A DNA stretch of 64,000 nt from Chloroflexota bacterium. Lineage in GTDB: Bacteria > Chloroflexota > JAJPGV01. The position numbers and the translations under genes are program-made. Positions 27,232 to 36,008 of the stretch are shown here, one piece after another. Location of the stretch: the NCBI GenBank assembly GCA_021325635.1, contig JAJPGV010000056.1, positions 225,690 to 289,689 on the forward strand, in the 5' to 3' direction. Within the stretch, counting starts at the first letter, position 1. The number at the start of each line of letters is the position of its first letter. Under the pieces are notes generated by a model. That model made no database searches. It was not told the DNA's origin and was given only the letters and a program-made list of their open reading frames with translations.

Positions 27232-28569
27232 ATGGCCGGCAGAGAGAGGCGAGGGCGCGCGATCGTCGTGGCAGCGCTGGGGGCGCTCTTGACGGGTGCC
27301 CTAGTCTGGCCCGCGGCCGCGGCGGCCGACGTGGCGGAGTTGGTGCCCGATGGCGCCCCCAGCCTGGTAACGGTCGAGCCAGCGCAGGGCGGTGGCTTTC
27401 GCTACCTCGTCGACGGTCAGCCCTCGGTATTCATCGGAGTAGGCTACAACCCCATCTACCGCTATCTGCCGGATGGCGAGCGCGAATCCAACTATCGGCG
27501 TGACTTTGCCATGCTGCGCGATGCGGGAGTTAACATCATCACCGGCTGGGACGAGGACAAGGGCTACGAGCAGGACGCCTTCGACGAGCTGACCCTCACC
27601 GTGGCCGACCAGCACGGCCTGGGCGTGGTGATGCCAATGTACCTGCCGCCGGAAGGCGACTACGAAAACCCGGCGCTGGTCGATGCCCTGCTGGATTCCG
27701 CACGAGAGCGCATCGAGCAATTCAAGGACTTTCACGCTGTGCGCATGTGGGGCCTGGGCAACGAAGTGCTGTGGGAGATGCCGCCGGAGCAGCACCCGGC
27801 CTTCATCCGCGCCTATCTGCAGCTCGCCGACCTGTTTCACGAGCTCGATCCCAACCACCCCGTCGTCTATCGCGAGGCGGAAGACCGCTTCGTGCCCGAG
27901 ATCGTGCAGGCGCTGCGCGACACTGGCGACATGCGGCCCTGGCTGCTGTACGGCACCAACATCTACAACCACGACGTCCGGCCCATCCTGAGCCATTGGC
28001 CCGAATACGGACTCGACCGTCCGCTGATCGTCAGTGAGTTCGGGACGCAGGGCGACACGCCCGATCAGCGAGCGCAGGGCTACCTGGCGATGTGGCGCTC
28101 GATTCGCTGCTATCCCTACGTCCTGGGCGGTGCGCCCTACGCCTGGACCACGGCCGGTCCCGAGCCAACCGACAAGATCTGGGGCCTCATGGACGCCCAG
28201 AGCCGGCCGGTTGACGGGACCTTTGGCCTGCTGAGCGCAGCCTGGCGTGCAGATACCGTGGACGGCGCCAGCGGCTGCCAGCCTGCGGCGCAGCCGGAGT
28301 TCGTCCCGCCCTCCAGTCCGCTGCCGCAGCCGCGAGCTCCGGCGCCGCGGCCCACAGTCGGTGTGGCGCTGAGCCTGTCCGTGGGATCAGCTGGCCAGGC
28401 CAAACCCAGCGTCGCTACCCTTCCCTCGCCGACGGCAGGTCCTCAGTCGCAGAAGCCGGCCAGTTCGAGTCCGGCCGCGCACCCTCCCGCTCGCCCTCGA
28501 CCCTCCCCTGTGGGCACGCCGCCGCCGATCTGCCGCGTCAATCACTCGCTGCGCGTCTGCCGCCACTGA
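27232..28569 (+). CDS. Secreted glycosidase-like protein (GH2/GH5-type barrel) with Pro/Ser-rich tail
   Basis: 445 residues from ATG 27232. The N-terminus has a basic start and a hydrophobic stretch (AIVVAALGALLTGALVWPAA) ending in AAAAA, a signal peptide. The barrel shows FIGVGYNPIYRYLPDGERES, a general-acid-type MWGLGNEVLWEM (Asn-Glu) and a nucleophile-type LIVSEFGTQGD, the two Glu spacing of clan GH-A retaining enzymes. After residue 350 a low-complexity Pro/Ser/Ala linker leads to a short end with two Cys (CRVNHSLRVC). It probably acts on extracellular glycans. No carbohydrate-binding domain is evident. Confidence 0.75.
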   Translation: MAGRERRGRAIVVAALGALLTGALVWPAAAAADVAELVPDGAPSLVTVEPAQGGGFRYLVDGQPSVFIGVGYNPIYRYLPDGERESNYRRDFAMLRDAGVNIITGWDEDKGYEQDAFDELTLTVADQHGLGVVMPMYLPPEGDYENPALVDALLDSARERIEQFKDFHAVRMWGLGNEVLWEMPPEQHPAFIRAYLQLADLFHELDPNHPVVYREAEDRFVPEIVQALRDTGDMRPWLLYGTNIYNHDVRPILSHWPEYGLDRPLIVSEFGTQGDTPDQRAQGYLAMWRSIRCYPYVLGGAPYAWTTAGPEPTDKIWGLMDAQSRPVDGTFGLLSAAWRADTVDGASGCQPAAQPEFVPPSSPLPQPRAPAPRPTVGVALSLSVGSAGQAKPSVATLPSPTAGPQSQKPASSSPAAHPPARPRPSPVGTPPPICRVNHSLRVCRH

Positions 28570-28756
28570 GGCGCACCCTCGCAGAACGCCAGGCATCCGA
28601 CAGCGAATTCGAGGTTTACAGATCGACGATGCCCCAGCCCTTGCGTTCGGCCGCGTTTAGGGGCACAATGCCTGCTAGTTTCGGACGAACAGTCCGTCGG
28701 GATGCCTACCGGAAGGGGTATCACGTATCTCTCGTGCGTGAGGAGTTGAACCGAAA

Positions 28757-29869
28757 ATGTCGACAGTGATTGATTGCGACTCGCACTTTCTGCCACACGA
28801 CGCCTTCGACGACGTCGATCCGGCCTTTGCCAGCCGGGCGCCGAGGTTTGTCTTCGGCAGCGGCGGCAAGGAGATCGTGGTCTACAACGAGCGCACGAGT
28901 CAGCTGCCGGCGTACATGGCCAACTACCCAAGCGTGTATCAGTTCGCTCGCCGCACGGCAGGCGTCTTCGACGCGGACGCGCGGGTTGCCGACCTGGCCA
29001 AGATCGGGGTGGACCGCCAGGTGCTGGTGCCCAACAACGGCCCGTTCGGCTATGACGTTGATCCGCAGTTGGGAGCCAGCGTCTGCCGCTCGTACAACAA
29101 CGCCGTGGCCAGAGCGATCGAGAAGCACCCCGGCAGGTTCATCGGCCTGGCGGTGATGCCCATGCAGGACGTCAAGCTGGCGGTGGAGGAGCTGGAGCGG
29201 TCGGTCCTGGAGCTGGGGCTGCATGCTCCTCAGATCGGCACCAACGTCCTCGACCGGAACCTCGACGAGTACGAGCTCTGGCCGTTCTATGAGAAGGTCG
29301 AGGCGCTGGGCGTGCCGCTGATCGTCCACTCATCGCACCTGTCCGTGACAGGCGGATCGCATCGCTACAAGCGCTATCGCTTCGGCAACGCCCTGCAGTT
29401 CCCCGCCGAGGCCTCGCTGGCCATCGGCTCGCTGATCTGCGGCGAGGTGCTGGAAAACTTCCCGAAGCTGCGGGTCGGATTCCTGGAGGCCGGCGCGGGC
29501 TTCCTGCCCTACCTGTTCGATCGCCTGGACGAGGTGGCGGTTGAAGAGCCGCAGTACACCAAGCTCAAGCTCAAGAAGCTGCCCACGGAATACCTGGACC
29601 AGCTGTGGTTCTCGTTCAACATCAAAACCGAGGCGAAGTCGCTGCCCTTCCTCATCGAGCGCATTGGGGCCTCGCGGCTGATGCTGAGCAGCGATTACCC
29701 TCACGCGCTGGCCGGCTCAGGCGCCAACACGGTGGAATTCCTGCGCTCGCTCGACACGGTCTCGGAGGAAGACAAGGCGCAGATGGCAGGTCTCAATGCC
29801 GCGCGGCTGTTCGGGCTGAAAGACGTCGCCGCCAACCAGTCGGATCGAGCTCTGGCGGCGGCTGTCTAA
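28757..29869 (+). CDS. Amidohydrolase (ACMSD-like, amidohydrolase 2 family)
   Basis: 370 residues. A metal-dependent TIM barrel: DCDSHFLP near the start (Asp-x-His ligands), PLIVHSSHLS in the middle (His), and LMLSSDYPHALAG near the end (Asp ligand). Relatives decarboxylate or hydrolyse aromatic-derived carboxylates such as aminocarboxymuconate semialdehyde. ATG 28757 follows GAGGAG. It has its own 187-base upstream gap and stands next to the convergent modA. A role in aromatic breakdown is inferred from the family only. Confidence 0.85.
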   Translation: MSTVIDCDSHFLPHDAFDDVDPAFASRAPRFVFGSGGKEIVVYNERTSQLPAYMANYPSVYQFARRTAGVFDADARVADLAKIGVDRQVLVPNNGPFGYDVDPQLGASVCRSYNNAVARAIEKHPGRFIGLAVMPMQDVKLAVEELERSVLELGLHAPQIGTNVLDRNLDEYELWPFYEKVEALGVPLIVHSSHLSVTGGSHRYKRYRFGNALQFPAEASLAIGSLICGEVLENFPKLRVGFLEAGAGFLPYLFDRLDEVAVEEPQYTKLKLKKLPTEYLDQLWFSFNIKTEAKSLPFLIERIGASRLMLSSDYPHALAGSGANTVEFLRSLDTVSEEDKAQMAGLNAARLFGLKDVAANQSDRALAAAV

Positions 29870-29898
29870 CCCGATTCCCGCCGCCAGGCTGGCGGATA

Positions 29899-30738
29899 TC
29901 AGACGGCCGCTAGCAGACCGTTCTGGCGAAGGATCGCCTGCCCGGCAGGGCTCAAGACGTAGTCGATGAATGCCCTGCCTCCCGTGGGATTGGCCGCTCC
30001 CTTGACCGCAGCCATGGGGTAATCGGCCAGGATGTTGAACTGGTCCGGGATAGTCAGCGTTTTCACGTGATCCTTCACCGCGGGGGCGCTGACGTCAGAT
30101 ACGTACAGGATCCCGGCATCTGCCTCGTTGAGCTGGATTCGGGAGAGGACAGCCTTCACGTCGGGCTCCTGGGAGACCACGTTGGCCAGCACGCGGCGGT
30201 TGAAGTCGGGACCAAACGCACCATCGGAGCTCATCTTCTCCAGGGCTTGGCGAGCATAGGCGCCGGCGGGCACGGTCTGCTGCTCGAGAACCACCTTGAT
30301 GCCTGGCTTGCCCAGGTCCTGCAGCTGGGTTACGGCGGCGCTGCCGGCCGGGACGACAGCAACGAGCTTGTTGTGGGCAAAGATCGTCGGGGCGCCATCA
30401 ATCGTGCCGTCCTGCTGAGCACCGGTCATGTTGGCGCTGTCGGCAGAGGCGAACACGTCCGCCTTCGCGCCCTGCGCCATCTGCGTGCGTAGGGTCGGCG
30501 TCCCGGCGAAGTTCATCGTGAGCTTGGCGCCGGGATGCGCGGCTTCGATCTGGCCCTTCATTTGATTGAAGGCATCGGTCAGCGATGCGGCCGCAAAGAC
30601 GGTTATTTCTCCCGAGAAAGGATCGGGCTGCGCGGCGGCGGAGCTGACCGACGGCCCGGCGCCCCCTCCGCAGGCGGCCAGGAATACCGCGACGACGACA
30701 AGCAGGCTGAATAGGCGCAGCAAGGGGCAGCTCCTCAT
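29899..30738 (-). CDS. modA: Molybdate-binding lipoprotein ModA
   Basis: 279 residues from ATG 30738; ATG 30765 or 30762 would add nine or eight residues. The signal peptide ends in the lipobox FLAAC. The mature protein starts ITVFAAASLTDAFNQMK, with the Ser residues that bind the oxyanion, then NFAGTPTLRTQMAQGAKADV and FASADSANM, and ends GGRAFIDYVLSPAGQAIL, all typical of ModA. It delivers molybdate (or tungstate) to ModB, encoded just upstream. No ModC ATPase gene lies nearby. Confidence 0.9.
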   Translation of the reverse strand: MRSCPLLRLFSLLVVVAVFLAACGGGAGPSVSSAAAQPDPFSGEITVFAAASLTDAFNQMKGQIEAAHPGAKLTMNFAGTPTLRTQMAQGAKADVFASADSANMTGAQQDGTIDGAPTIFAHNKLVAVVPAGSAAVTQLQDLGKPGIKVVLEQQTVPAGAYARQALEKMSSDGAFGPDFNRRVLANVVSQEPDVKAVLSRIQLNEADAGILYVSDVSAPAVKDHVKTLTIPDQFNILADYPMAAVKGAANPTGGRAFIDYVLSPAGQAILRQNGLLAAV

Positions 30739-30788
30739 TCCGGATTCGGCCGTGCGATCCATCATACAAACGACCGGACGCCCCAGGG

Positions 30789-31646
30789 TCACATGACCGT
30801 GGTGTTCCGCACGAGGACGAGCGGAATGGCCAGTGCCACCGCGGCGATGATCACCAGGACGAGGGACAGCGCGAGGGCCGCGCCAAGGTCCGTCTGCATG
30901 GCGCTTTCGATGGCCAGCGACATCGTTTGCGTGCGACCCTCCAGGTTGCCCGCGAACATCAGCGTGGCGCCAAACTCCGAGAATGCTCGGGCGGCGCACA
31001 GCACGCCGCCGGAAACCATGCTGGGCATGGCCAGCGGAAGGGTGACGTAACGAAACGTCTCCCATGTCCCGGCGCCCGAGATGGCCGCGGCGTCTTCCAT
31101 GGCGCGTGAAACCGCTTCGAATCCGACTTTTGCCGAGCGCACGAAGAACGGCCCGGCCACGAACAGCTCCGCCAGCACGACCGCGCCCGTGGTGAATGGC
31201 ACCTCGACGCCCAGCGCTCCCAGCTGGTCGCCGAGCAAGCCTCGCCGGCCAAAAGCCATCAACAGCGCAACGCCGGCGACCAGCGGGGGCAGCACCAGCG
31301 GCAGGGTGACCAGCGCATCCACGATCTGCCGGCCGGGAAACCGACGGCGGGCCAGCAGGAAGGCGAGTGGCGTGCCGAAGGCGATCGACAGGGCCACCGT
31401 CATCGCCGTGGTCGTCACCGTCAGCGCCAGCGCGTGCACCACGACTGGCTCATGAATACCCTTCCACAGGCTGCCGGCCGTCCAGCTCCGCCACAGCAGC
31501 GCAAGAAGCGGCAGCAGCAGGAAGATCACGAACAGCGCCGCGGCGCCCACGACACTGCTCTCGGCAAACAGCGGCAGTGAGCCGGGCCTGATGGTGGGCC
31601 GGCCTGCCTCGCGCGCTCCTCCTGAGGCCAGCGCTGCCTCTCTCAC
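30789..31646 (-). CDS. modB: Molybdate ABC transporter permease ModB
   Basis: 285 residues, six helices. The permease EAA loop reads SRAMEDAAAISGAGTWETFR and contacts the ATPase; LARRRFPGRQIVDALVTLPL and VLPPLVAGVALLMAFGRRG are ModB marks. It needs a ModC ATPase, which is absent from the window, so either a distant modC or a shared ATPase serves it. The order is modB before modA, the reverse of the usual arrangement. Confidence 0.9.
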   Translation of the reverse strand: MREAALASGGAREAGRPTIRPGSLPLFAESSVVGAAALFVIFLLLPLLALLWRSWTAGSLWKGIHEPVVVHALALTVTTTAMTVALSIAFGTPLAFLLARRRFPGRQIVDALVTLPLVLPPLVAGVALLMAFGRRGLLGDQLGALGVEVPFTTGAVVLAELFVAGPFFVRSAKVGFEAVSRAMEDAAAISGAGTWETFRYVTLPLAMPSMVSGGVLCAARAFSEFGATLMFAGNLEGRTQTMSLAIESAMQTDLGAALALSLVLVIIAAVALAIPLVLVRNTTVM

Positions 31647-31697
31647 GTCATCTCCGGCAGGCGGACAGGCCCCGGCTGATGCTGACGCGGCCCTCGG

Positions 31698-32444
31698 TCA
31701 CTCACGTCCACGGAAGAAGGCCAAGATTTGCTCCGCCAGGGCTGGCTGGCAGATGAGCAGGTCCGGCAGCCAGGGATTAGGCCGGTTGTACAGCAGGGGC
31801 GAGCCGTCGAGCCGGGAAGCATGAAGTCCGGCCGCGAGGGCCACTGCCACCGGGGCCGCGGAGTCCCACTCGTACTGGCCCCCCGAGTGGGCGTAGACCT
31901 CCGCCTCGCCGCGCACCACGGCCATGGCCTTAGCCCCGGCCGAGCCCATGGGAATAAGCTCGCCGTGCAGGTAATGGGCCAGCTCCGACGTCCAGGCCGG
32001 GGCCCGGCTGCGGCTCACCAGAATGCGTGGGCTAGGGCGGGCAGCGGGCAGCGGAGGCGGCTCGGCCGTGGACAGCAGCTGGCCCAGGGCCGGCAGCGCC
32101 ACCGCGCCCACCACCGGCCAGCCGTCGACAGCCAGAGCCACGTGTACCGCCCAGTCCGATCGGTCCAGCTCTCCGTACTCCCGCGTGCCGTCGAGCGGGT
32201 CCACAATCCACACCCGGCCGGCGTTGAGACGTGCCTGGTCGTCGGGGCTCTCTTCCGACAGAATGGGGTCGTCGGGGAAGCGCGCGTGGATTGCATCCAG
32301 GATGGCGACGTTGGACAGCTTGTCGCCATCCGCCCGCAGGGCATCCACCGGCAGGGGCCGCTGCCGCAGCGAAACGAGCAGGTCGCCGGCACTGGCCGCG
32401 ATGCGGCGTGCCTCGCGGTGCTCGGCGTCGGTTACGGGGGCCAT
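31698..32444 (-). CDS. cysQ: 3'(2'),5'-bisphosphate nucleotidase CysQ (inositol monophosphatase fold)
   Basis: 248 residues. The Mg2+/Li+-sensitive phosphatase motifs are present: PILSEESPDD (metal Glu), WIVDPLDGTREY (Asp-Pro-Leu-Asp-Gly-Thr) and QYEWDSAAPVAVALAAG. The TREY form and length favour CysQ, which removes 3'-phosphoadenosine 5'-phosphate from sulfate assimilation. It lies 5 bases after the LLM gene and 51 bases before modB, so one transcript may carry all four genes. The sulfite reductase genes 3-6 kb away fit the same pathway. Confidence 0.85.
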   Translation of the reverse strand: MAPVTDAEHREARRIAASAGDLLVSLRQRPLPVDALRADGDKLSNVAILDAIHARFPDDPILSEESPDDQARLNAGRVWIVDPLDGTREYGELDRSDWAVHVALAVDGWPVVGAVALPALGQLLSTAEPPPLPAARPSPRILVSRSRAPAWTSELAHYLHGELIPMGSAGAKAMAVVRGEAEVYAHSGGQYEWDSAAPVAVALAAGLHASRLDGSPLLYNRPNPWLPDLLICQPALAEQILAFFRGRE

Positions 32445-32449
32445 CGAGC

Positions 32450-33455
32450 CTACTGGAACGCCGGCATGACTTCCCTAGCGAAGAGCTGCATCGCTGTCAT
32501 GACGCGCTCGTGCGGGATGCCGCCAAAGTTGAATACGGCAGCCAGGGTATCGAACTCGAAGTGCTTGGCCGCGTTCCGGATGCCCTGGATGCACTGCTCC
32601 GGATTGCCGTAGATATTGCGTCCCGTGGCGAACATGCGCTCCAGGTCCGGCTCCTCGATCGTCTGTCGCTCGCGGCTGAAGGCCGACAGCTCGTCGTACC
32701 GCCGGTAGGCCAGCTCGGCCGTTGCTTTGGCCCGTTCCGCGCTTTCCTCGACCCAGACTCGCACGAGCAGCTGGCAGTGCGGGCGGCCGCCCGCGGCGGC
32801 GCCTGGCAGACTGGCCTTCCACGCCTCGGTGTTCATTCGAACCGGCTCCGGCGGTCGCGGGTGTGCGACCGTCATGAGGTGGTAGCCATGCCGTCCGGCC
32901 CACGCGGCCGATTCCGGCGAATTGCCCGCCACCCAGATGCTCGGCAGCGGCTGCTGAATGGGCCGCGGGTACACGCTCACGTCTTCGAACTGCCAGTACC
33001 GCCCATCGTGACTGCAGCGATCGTTGGACCACACGCCGGTGATGACGTCCATGGCTTCTTCAAAGCGCGCGCGGCTCTCATCGCGGTCGATCTCCAGCAT
33101 CTGATAGTCGATGGCGCGATTGCCGCGGCCGACACCGAACTCGAGCCTGCCTCCTGAAATGGCGTCCACCATGGCGTAGTCCTCGGCTGTTTGCAGCGGG
33201 TGCCGCAGGGGTACGATGCAGACCGCCGAGCCAAGACGGGATATGTGAGGTGCGTCTCGCCGCGGCGGCCAGCACTACAGCGGGATTCCCGATGGGTCCG
33301 CCATACAACAGGAAATGGTGCTCGGTGAACCAGTAGCATTGGAACCCGAGGTCTTCGGCCAGCTGAACTTCGTCGAGAATCTGATCGAAGTACTCGCCGA
33401 ATGGCGGGTGCGCGTCCGGGTAGTACATCGGCAGCAGGTTGACGTCGAAGCGCAC
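32450..33455 (-). CDS. LLM-class flavin-dependent oxidoreductase, one-base frameshift near 33239
   Basis: GTG 33455 starts RFDVNLLPMYYPDAHPPFGE, then QLAEDLGFQCYWFTEHHFLL, a standard bacterial-luciferase-fold start. The frame continues to AAAARRTSHI, where the next frame must take over (RLGSAVCIVPLRHPLQTAED, YAMVDAISGGRLEFGVGRGN) and runs to 32450. The shift falls on a run of three G (plus strand, about 33238-33240); one base fewer restores a continuous protein of about 335 residues. A homopolymer read error is the simplest reason. FMN or F420 dependent; substrate unknown. Confidence 0.78.
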
Positions 33456-33461
33456 GGCTCA

Positions 33462-33490
33462 AGGGTAAGCCTCGCCGAGGGTCGGCGCAA
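33462..33490 (-). promoter_or_regulatory. Probable leaderless promoter of the LLM gene
   Basis: Minus strand: TTGCGC (33490-33485), 17 bases, TACCCT (33467-33462), six bases, then GTG 33455. The -10 and spacing are the same as at the sulfite reductase gene. Confidence 0.4.
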
Positions 33491-33589
33491 AGCGAACAGC
33501 TGCCGGTTTGCCTTCAGGATCTCTACACTTCATGCGATAGCGAGACCTTACGCGTCCCGCGCCGACGCCACAGATGGACGAAGGAGAGC

Positions 33590-34360
33590 ATGGTGACGGC
33601 AGTCGCCTTCGCGGTTGGAGCAAGCTTCCTGGCTTCGTGCGTGGAGTTCGTAGAGGCCTTCACGATCATTCTCGCCGTCGGCATTACCCGCAGCTGGAAG
33701 AGCTCGTTGCTCGGGGCAGCGGCAGCCGCGGTCCTGCTGGCTGTCATCATCGCCGGGTTCGGCCTCACGCTGGCCAGCACGGTGCCCCTGCCTGTCCTGC
33801 GCGGTGTGGTGGGCACGCTGGTGCTGGTCTTCGGCCTCAAATGGATGCGCAAGGCCATTCTGCGCTTCGCCGGCATCAAGGGCCTGCACGACGAGGAGGA
33901 GATCTTTGCCGAGGAGACCGAAGCGCTGCGCAATTACGGGCGAGCGCAGGCCTTCGATTGGGTCGGCTTCACCGTCTCGCTCAAGAGCACGCTGCTCGAG
34001 GGACTCGAAGTAGCCTTCATCGTCATCACCTTTGGCCTGAACTCCGGGGACATGTCGCTTCCGGCGCTGGGCGCGGCGGGCGCGTTCGTGGTGGTGGCCA
34101 TCACCGGCTTTGCCGTCCGCAAACCGCTGGAGCAGGTGCCGGAGAACACGATGAAGTTCGTGGTTGGCGTCATGCTGAGCACCTTCGGCACGTTCTGGGC
34201 GGGCGAAGGCCTGGGCATCGAATGGCCGGCCGCGGACCTGTCGATCGTCCCGCTTATTGCCGTGTACCTGCTGTTCTCATGGCTGGCGGTCAGGCGGCTG
34301 GCGGCGGCTAGAACGGCTCGGGCCCAGAGCCAGTCGAGTGAAGTGGCGGCGGTGGCATGA
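33590..34360 (+). CDS. COG4280-like polytopic membrane protein
   Basis: 256 residues with about seven helices. Two similar half-motifs are visible: LASCVEFVEAFTIILAVG in helix 1 and TLLEGLEVAFIVITFGLN in the middle, each placing Glu pairs inside the membrane, somewhat like the REGxE motifs of FTR1 iron permeases or of GDT1 cation antiporters. I infer a cation transporter, not proven. ATG 33590 follows AAGGAGAGC. It overlaps the next small gene by 4 bases (ATGA). Confidence 0.7.
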   Translation: MVTAVAFAVGASFLASCVEFVEAFTIILAVGITRSWKSSLLGAAAAAVLLAVIIAGFGLTLASTVPLPVLRGVVGTLVLVFGLKWMRKAILRFAGIKGLHDEEEIFAEETEALRNYGRAQAFDWVGFTVSLKSTLLEGLEVAFIVITFGLNSGDMSLPALGAAGAFVVVAITGFAVRKPLEQVPENTMKFVVGVMLSTFGTFWAGEGLGIEWPAADLSIVPLIAVYLLFSWLAVRRLAAARTARAQSQSSEVAAVA

Positions 34361-34575
34361 GCTGGCTCACGAGCAGCGCCGCGTTCGTCTATGACTTCCT
34401 CGCGGACGATGGCTGGGAGGTGCTCGTGGGCCTGGTGATCGTCCTTCCCCTGGTCCATTTCGCCAGCGAGATTGCAGACGTGTGGAGCGGCCTGGTGCTC
34501 ATCGCCGGGATTCTCCTCACTGTGGCCGTCAGCCTGCTTCGCCAGCTTCCGCGAAGACCGACCCGAGACGCCTGA
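34357..34575 (+). CDS. Small membrane protein coupled to the COG4280-like gene
   Basis: 72 residues: FVYDFLADDGWEVLVGLVIV, then VWSGLVLIAGILLTVAVSLL, two possible helices, and a basic tail. Its ATG overlaps the stop of the upstream gene, implying coupled translation and a likely physical partner. No family recognised. It ends at a bidirectional hairpin. Confidence 0.65.
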   Translation: MSWLTSSAAFVYDFLADDGWEVLVGLVIVLPLVHFASEIADVWSGLVLIAGILLTVAVSLLRQLPRRPTRDA

Positions 34576-34599
34576 GGGGGCCTCGCGCCCCGTCAGGCG
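34569..34599. terminator. Bidirectional hairpin between convergent genes
   Basis: CGCCTGA pairs with the TCAGGCG at 34593-34599, and inside it GGGGC pairs with GCCCC (34577-34591, GGGGCCTCGCGCCCC). It overlaps both stop regions (34575 plus, 34593 minus). The inner part belongs to the GGGGCGCRAGGCCCC family seen again at 60.5 and 63.3-63.8 kb. Confidence 0.65.
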
Positions 34600-36008
34600 C
34601 TGGCTGCGCCCGACCCCTCCTGTGCCTGGGTAAGGGCCTCCGTCACCGGACCGACGACGAGCAAGGCCGGAGACTGTATGCCGGCCTCCTTCGCCACCTG
34701 ATAGATGCGGTTCAACGGCCCTCGAACCACCTGCTGGTCCGCCAGCGTGCCTCGTGAAATCACGGCCGCCGGGCGGTCGGTGGGAAGGACCTTGCAGAGC
34801 CTCTTGGCAATGGCGCGCAGGTTGGCCAGCGGCATCAGGACCACCAGGGTGTCCGCGGCCGCGGCCAGCGCTTCGAGTCCTCGCGGCGCGAGCGCGGATT
34901 GCTCTGCCTGGCCGGTGATGACGGCCACCGACTGCGCGATGCCGCGCATCGTGGCCGGAATGCCGGCCGCGGCCGGAGCGGCCAGCGCCGAGCTGACGCC
35001 GGGCACGACGATGGTCTCGATGCCGGCGGCGGTGAGGTCGCGCAACTCTTCGCCACCGCGGCCGAACAGGAACGGATCTCCGCCCTTCAACCGGACCACG
35101 TCCAGGCCCGCGCGGGCGGCGGCGATCATGTGCCGGGTGATGCTCTCTTGGCCGGGGTTGCTGCGACCGGCGCGCTTGCCGGCGTTCACCTGCCTGGCCC
35201 GTGGATTGCACAGCGCCAGCGTCTCCGGCGCGATCAGCGCGTCGTGAAACACGACGTCCGCCTGGGCTATCAGCCGGACTGCTGCCAGGGTCAGGAGGGA
35301 AGGGTCGCCGGGCCCGGCGCCAACGAGGGCGACGCGGCCACGGCGCGCCCGGGCAGAGGCAGCAGAAACGGCGGCTGCCTGGAACTTCGCCTGCTCCGTC
35401 TCTCCACGGCGCAGGAGATCCAGGATGCCCGACGTCAGGAGGCGGCGGTAGACGCGCTGCTGATCGGAAGCCGAGACTTGCCGGCGCCGCAGCCCGCGCC
35501 GCACCTGGCCGACCAGCGAGACGAAGTCGGCCCACTCCGCGCCGAGCAGCGCTTCCAGCTGGCGCCGCAGCGCCGCGGCCACGAACGGGCTCTCACCTGA
35601 CGTCGAGATGGCCAGCTGCAGCGGTCCGCGTCGAACTACTGCCGGGGAGATGAAATCGCACTCGGCCGGCCGGTCGGCGACGTTCAACAGTACGCCGGCC
35701 GCGGTCGCCTCCTCGCGCAGCAGGCGGCCGGTCTCGACGTCGCCGCTGGTGTCGATGGCCAGCCTGGCGCCGGCCAGGTCTCCGGTCTGGTACGGCCGCC
35801 GCAGAAGGTCCACAGGGCCGCCGGCCAGGGCCTGTAAGGCCGCGCAGGGGGCAGCGGATAGAACCGTGACGCTGGCGCCTGCCTGAGCCAGCGCGCGCAC
35901 CTTCTCGGCCGCCATGTCGTTGTCACCGACTACGACGCAGCGCCTGCCGCTGAGGTCGAGGAACACCGGGTAGTAGCTCACGTCGCGGCTCCGCGGTTCC
36001 GGGCTCAT
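34593..36008 (-). CDS. cysG: Siroheme synthase CysG-type fusion (precorrin-2 dehydrogenase + uroporphyrinogen-III methyltransferase)
   Basis: 471 residues. Residues 1-210: PVFLDLSGRRCVVVGDNDMA for NAD binding and the CysG dimerisation region, which oxidises precorrin-2 and inserts iron. Residues 220-471: the SUMT/CobA methyltransferase with VALVGAGPGDPSLLTLAAVR, VVRLKGGDPFLFGRGGEE and GVSSALAAPAAAGIP. It converts uroporphyrinogen III to siroheme. Its ATG overlaps the end of hemD by 4 bases and the siroheme-using reductase lies just upstream in the same direction, so the three genes form one pathway unit. Confidence 0.92.
   Translation of the reverse strand: MSPEPRSRDVSYYPVFLDLSGRRCVVVGDNDMAAEKVRALAQAGASVTVLSAAPCAALQALAGGPVDLLRRPYQTGDLAGARLAIDTSGDVETGRLLREEATAAGVLLNVADRPAECDFISPAVVRRGPLQLAISTSGESPFVAAALRRQLEALLGAEWADFVSLVGQVRRGLRRRQVSASDQQRVYRRLLTSGILDLLRRGETEQAKFQAAAVSAASARARRGRVALVGAGPGDPSLLTLAAVRLIAQADVVFHDALIAPETLALCNPRARQVNAGKRAGRSNPGQESITRHMIAAARAGLDVVRLKGGDPFLFGRGGEELRDLTAAGIETIVVPGVSSALAAPAAAGIPATMRGIAQSVAVITGQAEQSALAPRGLEALAAAADTLVVLMPLANLRAIAKRLCKVLPTDRPAAVISRGTLADQQVVRGPLNRIYQVAKEAGIQSPALLVVGPVTEALTQAQEGSGAASA

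Noticed and set aside
34569..34599. An attachment site or mobile-element end
   Set aside because: No integrase or transposase is near; position between two stop codons fits a bidirectional terminator.
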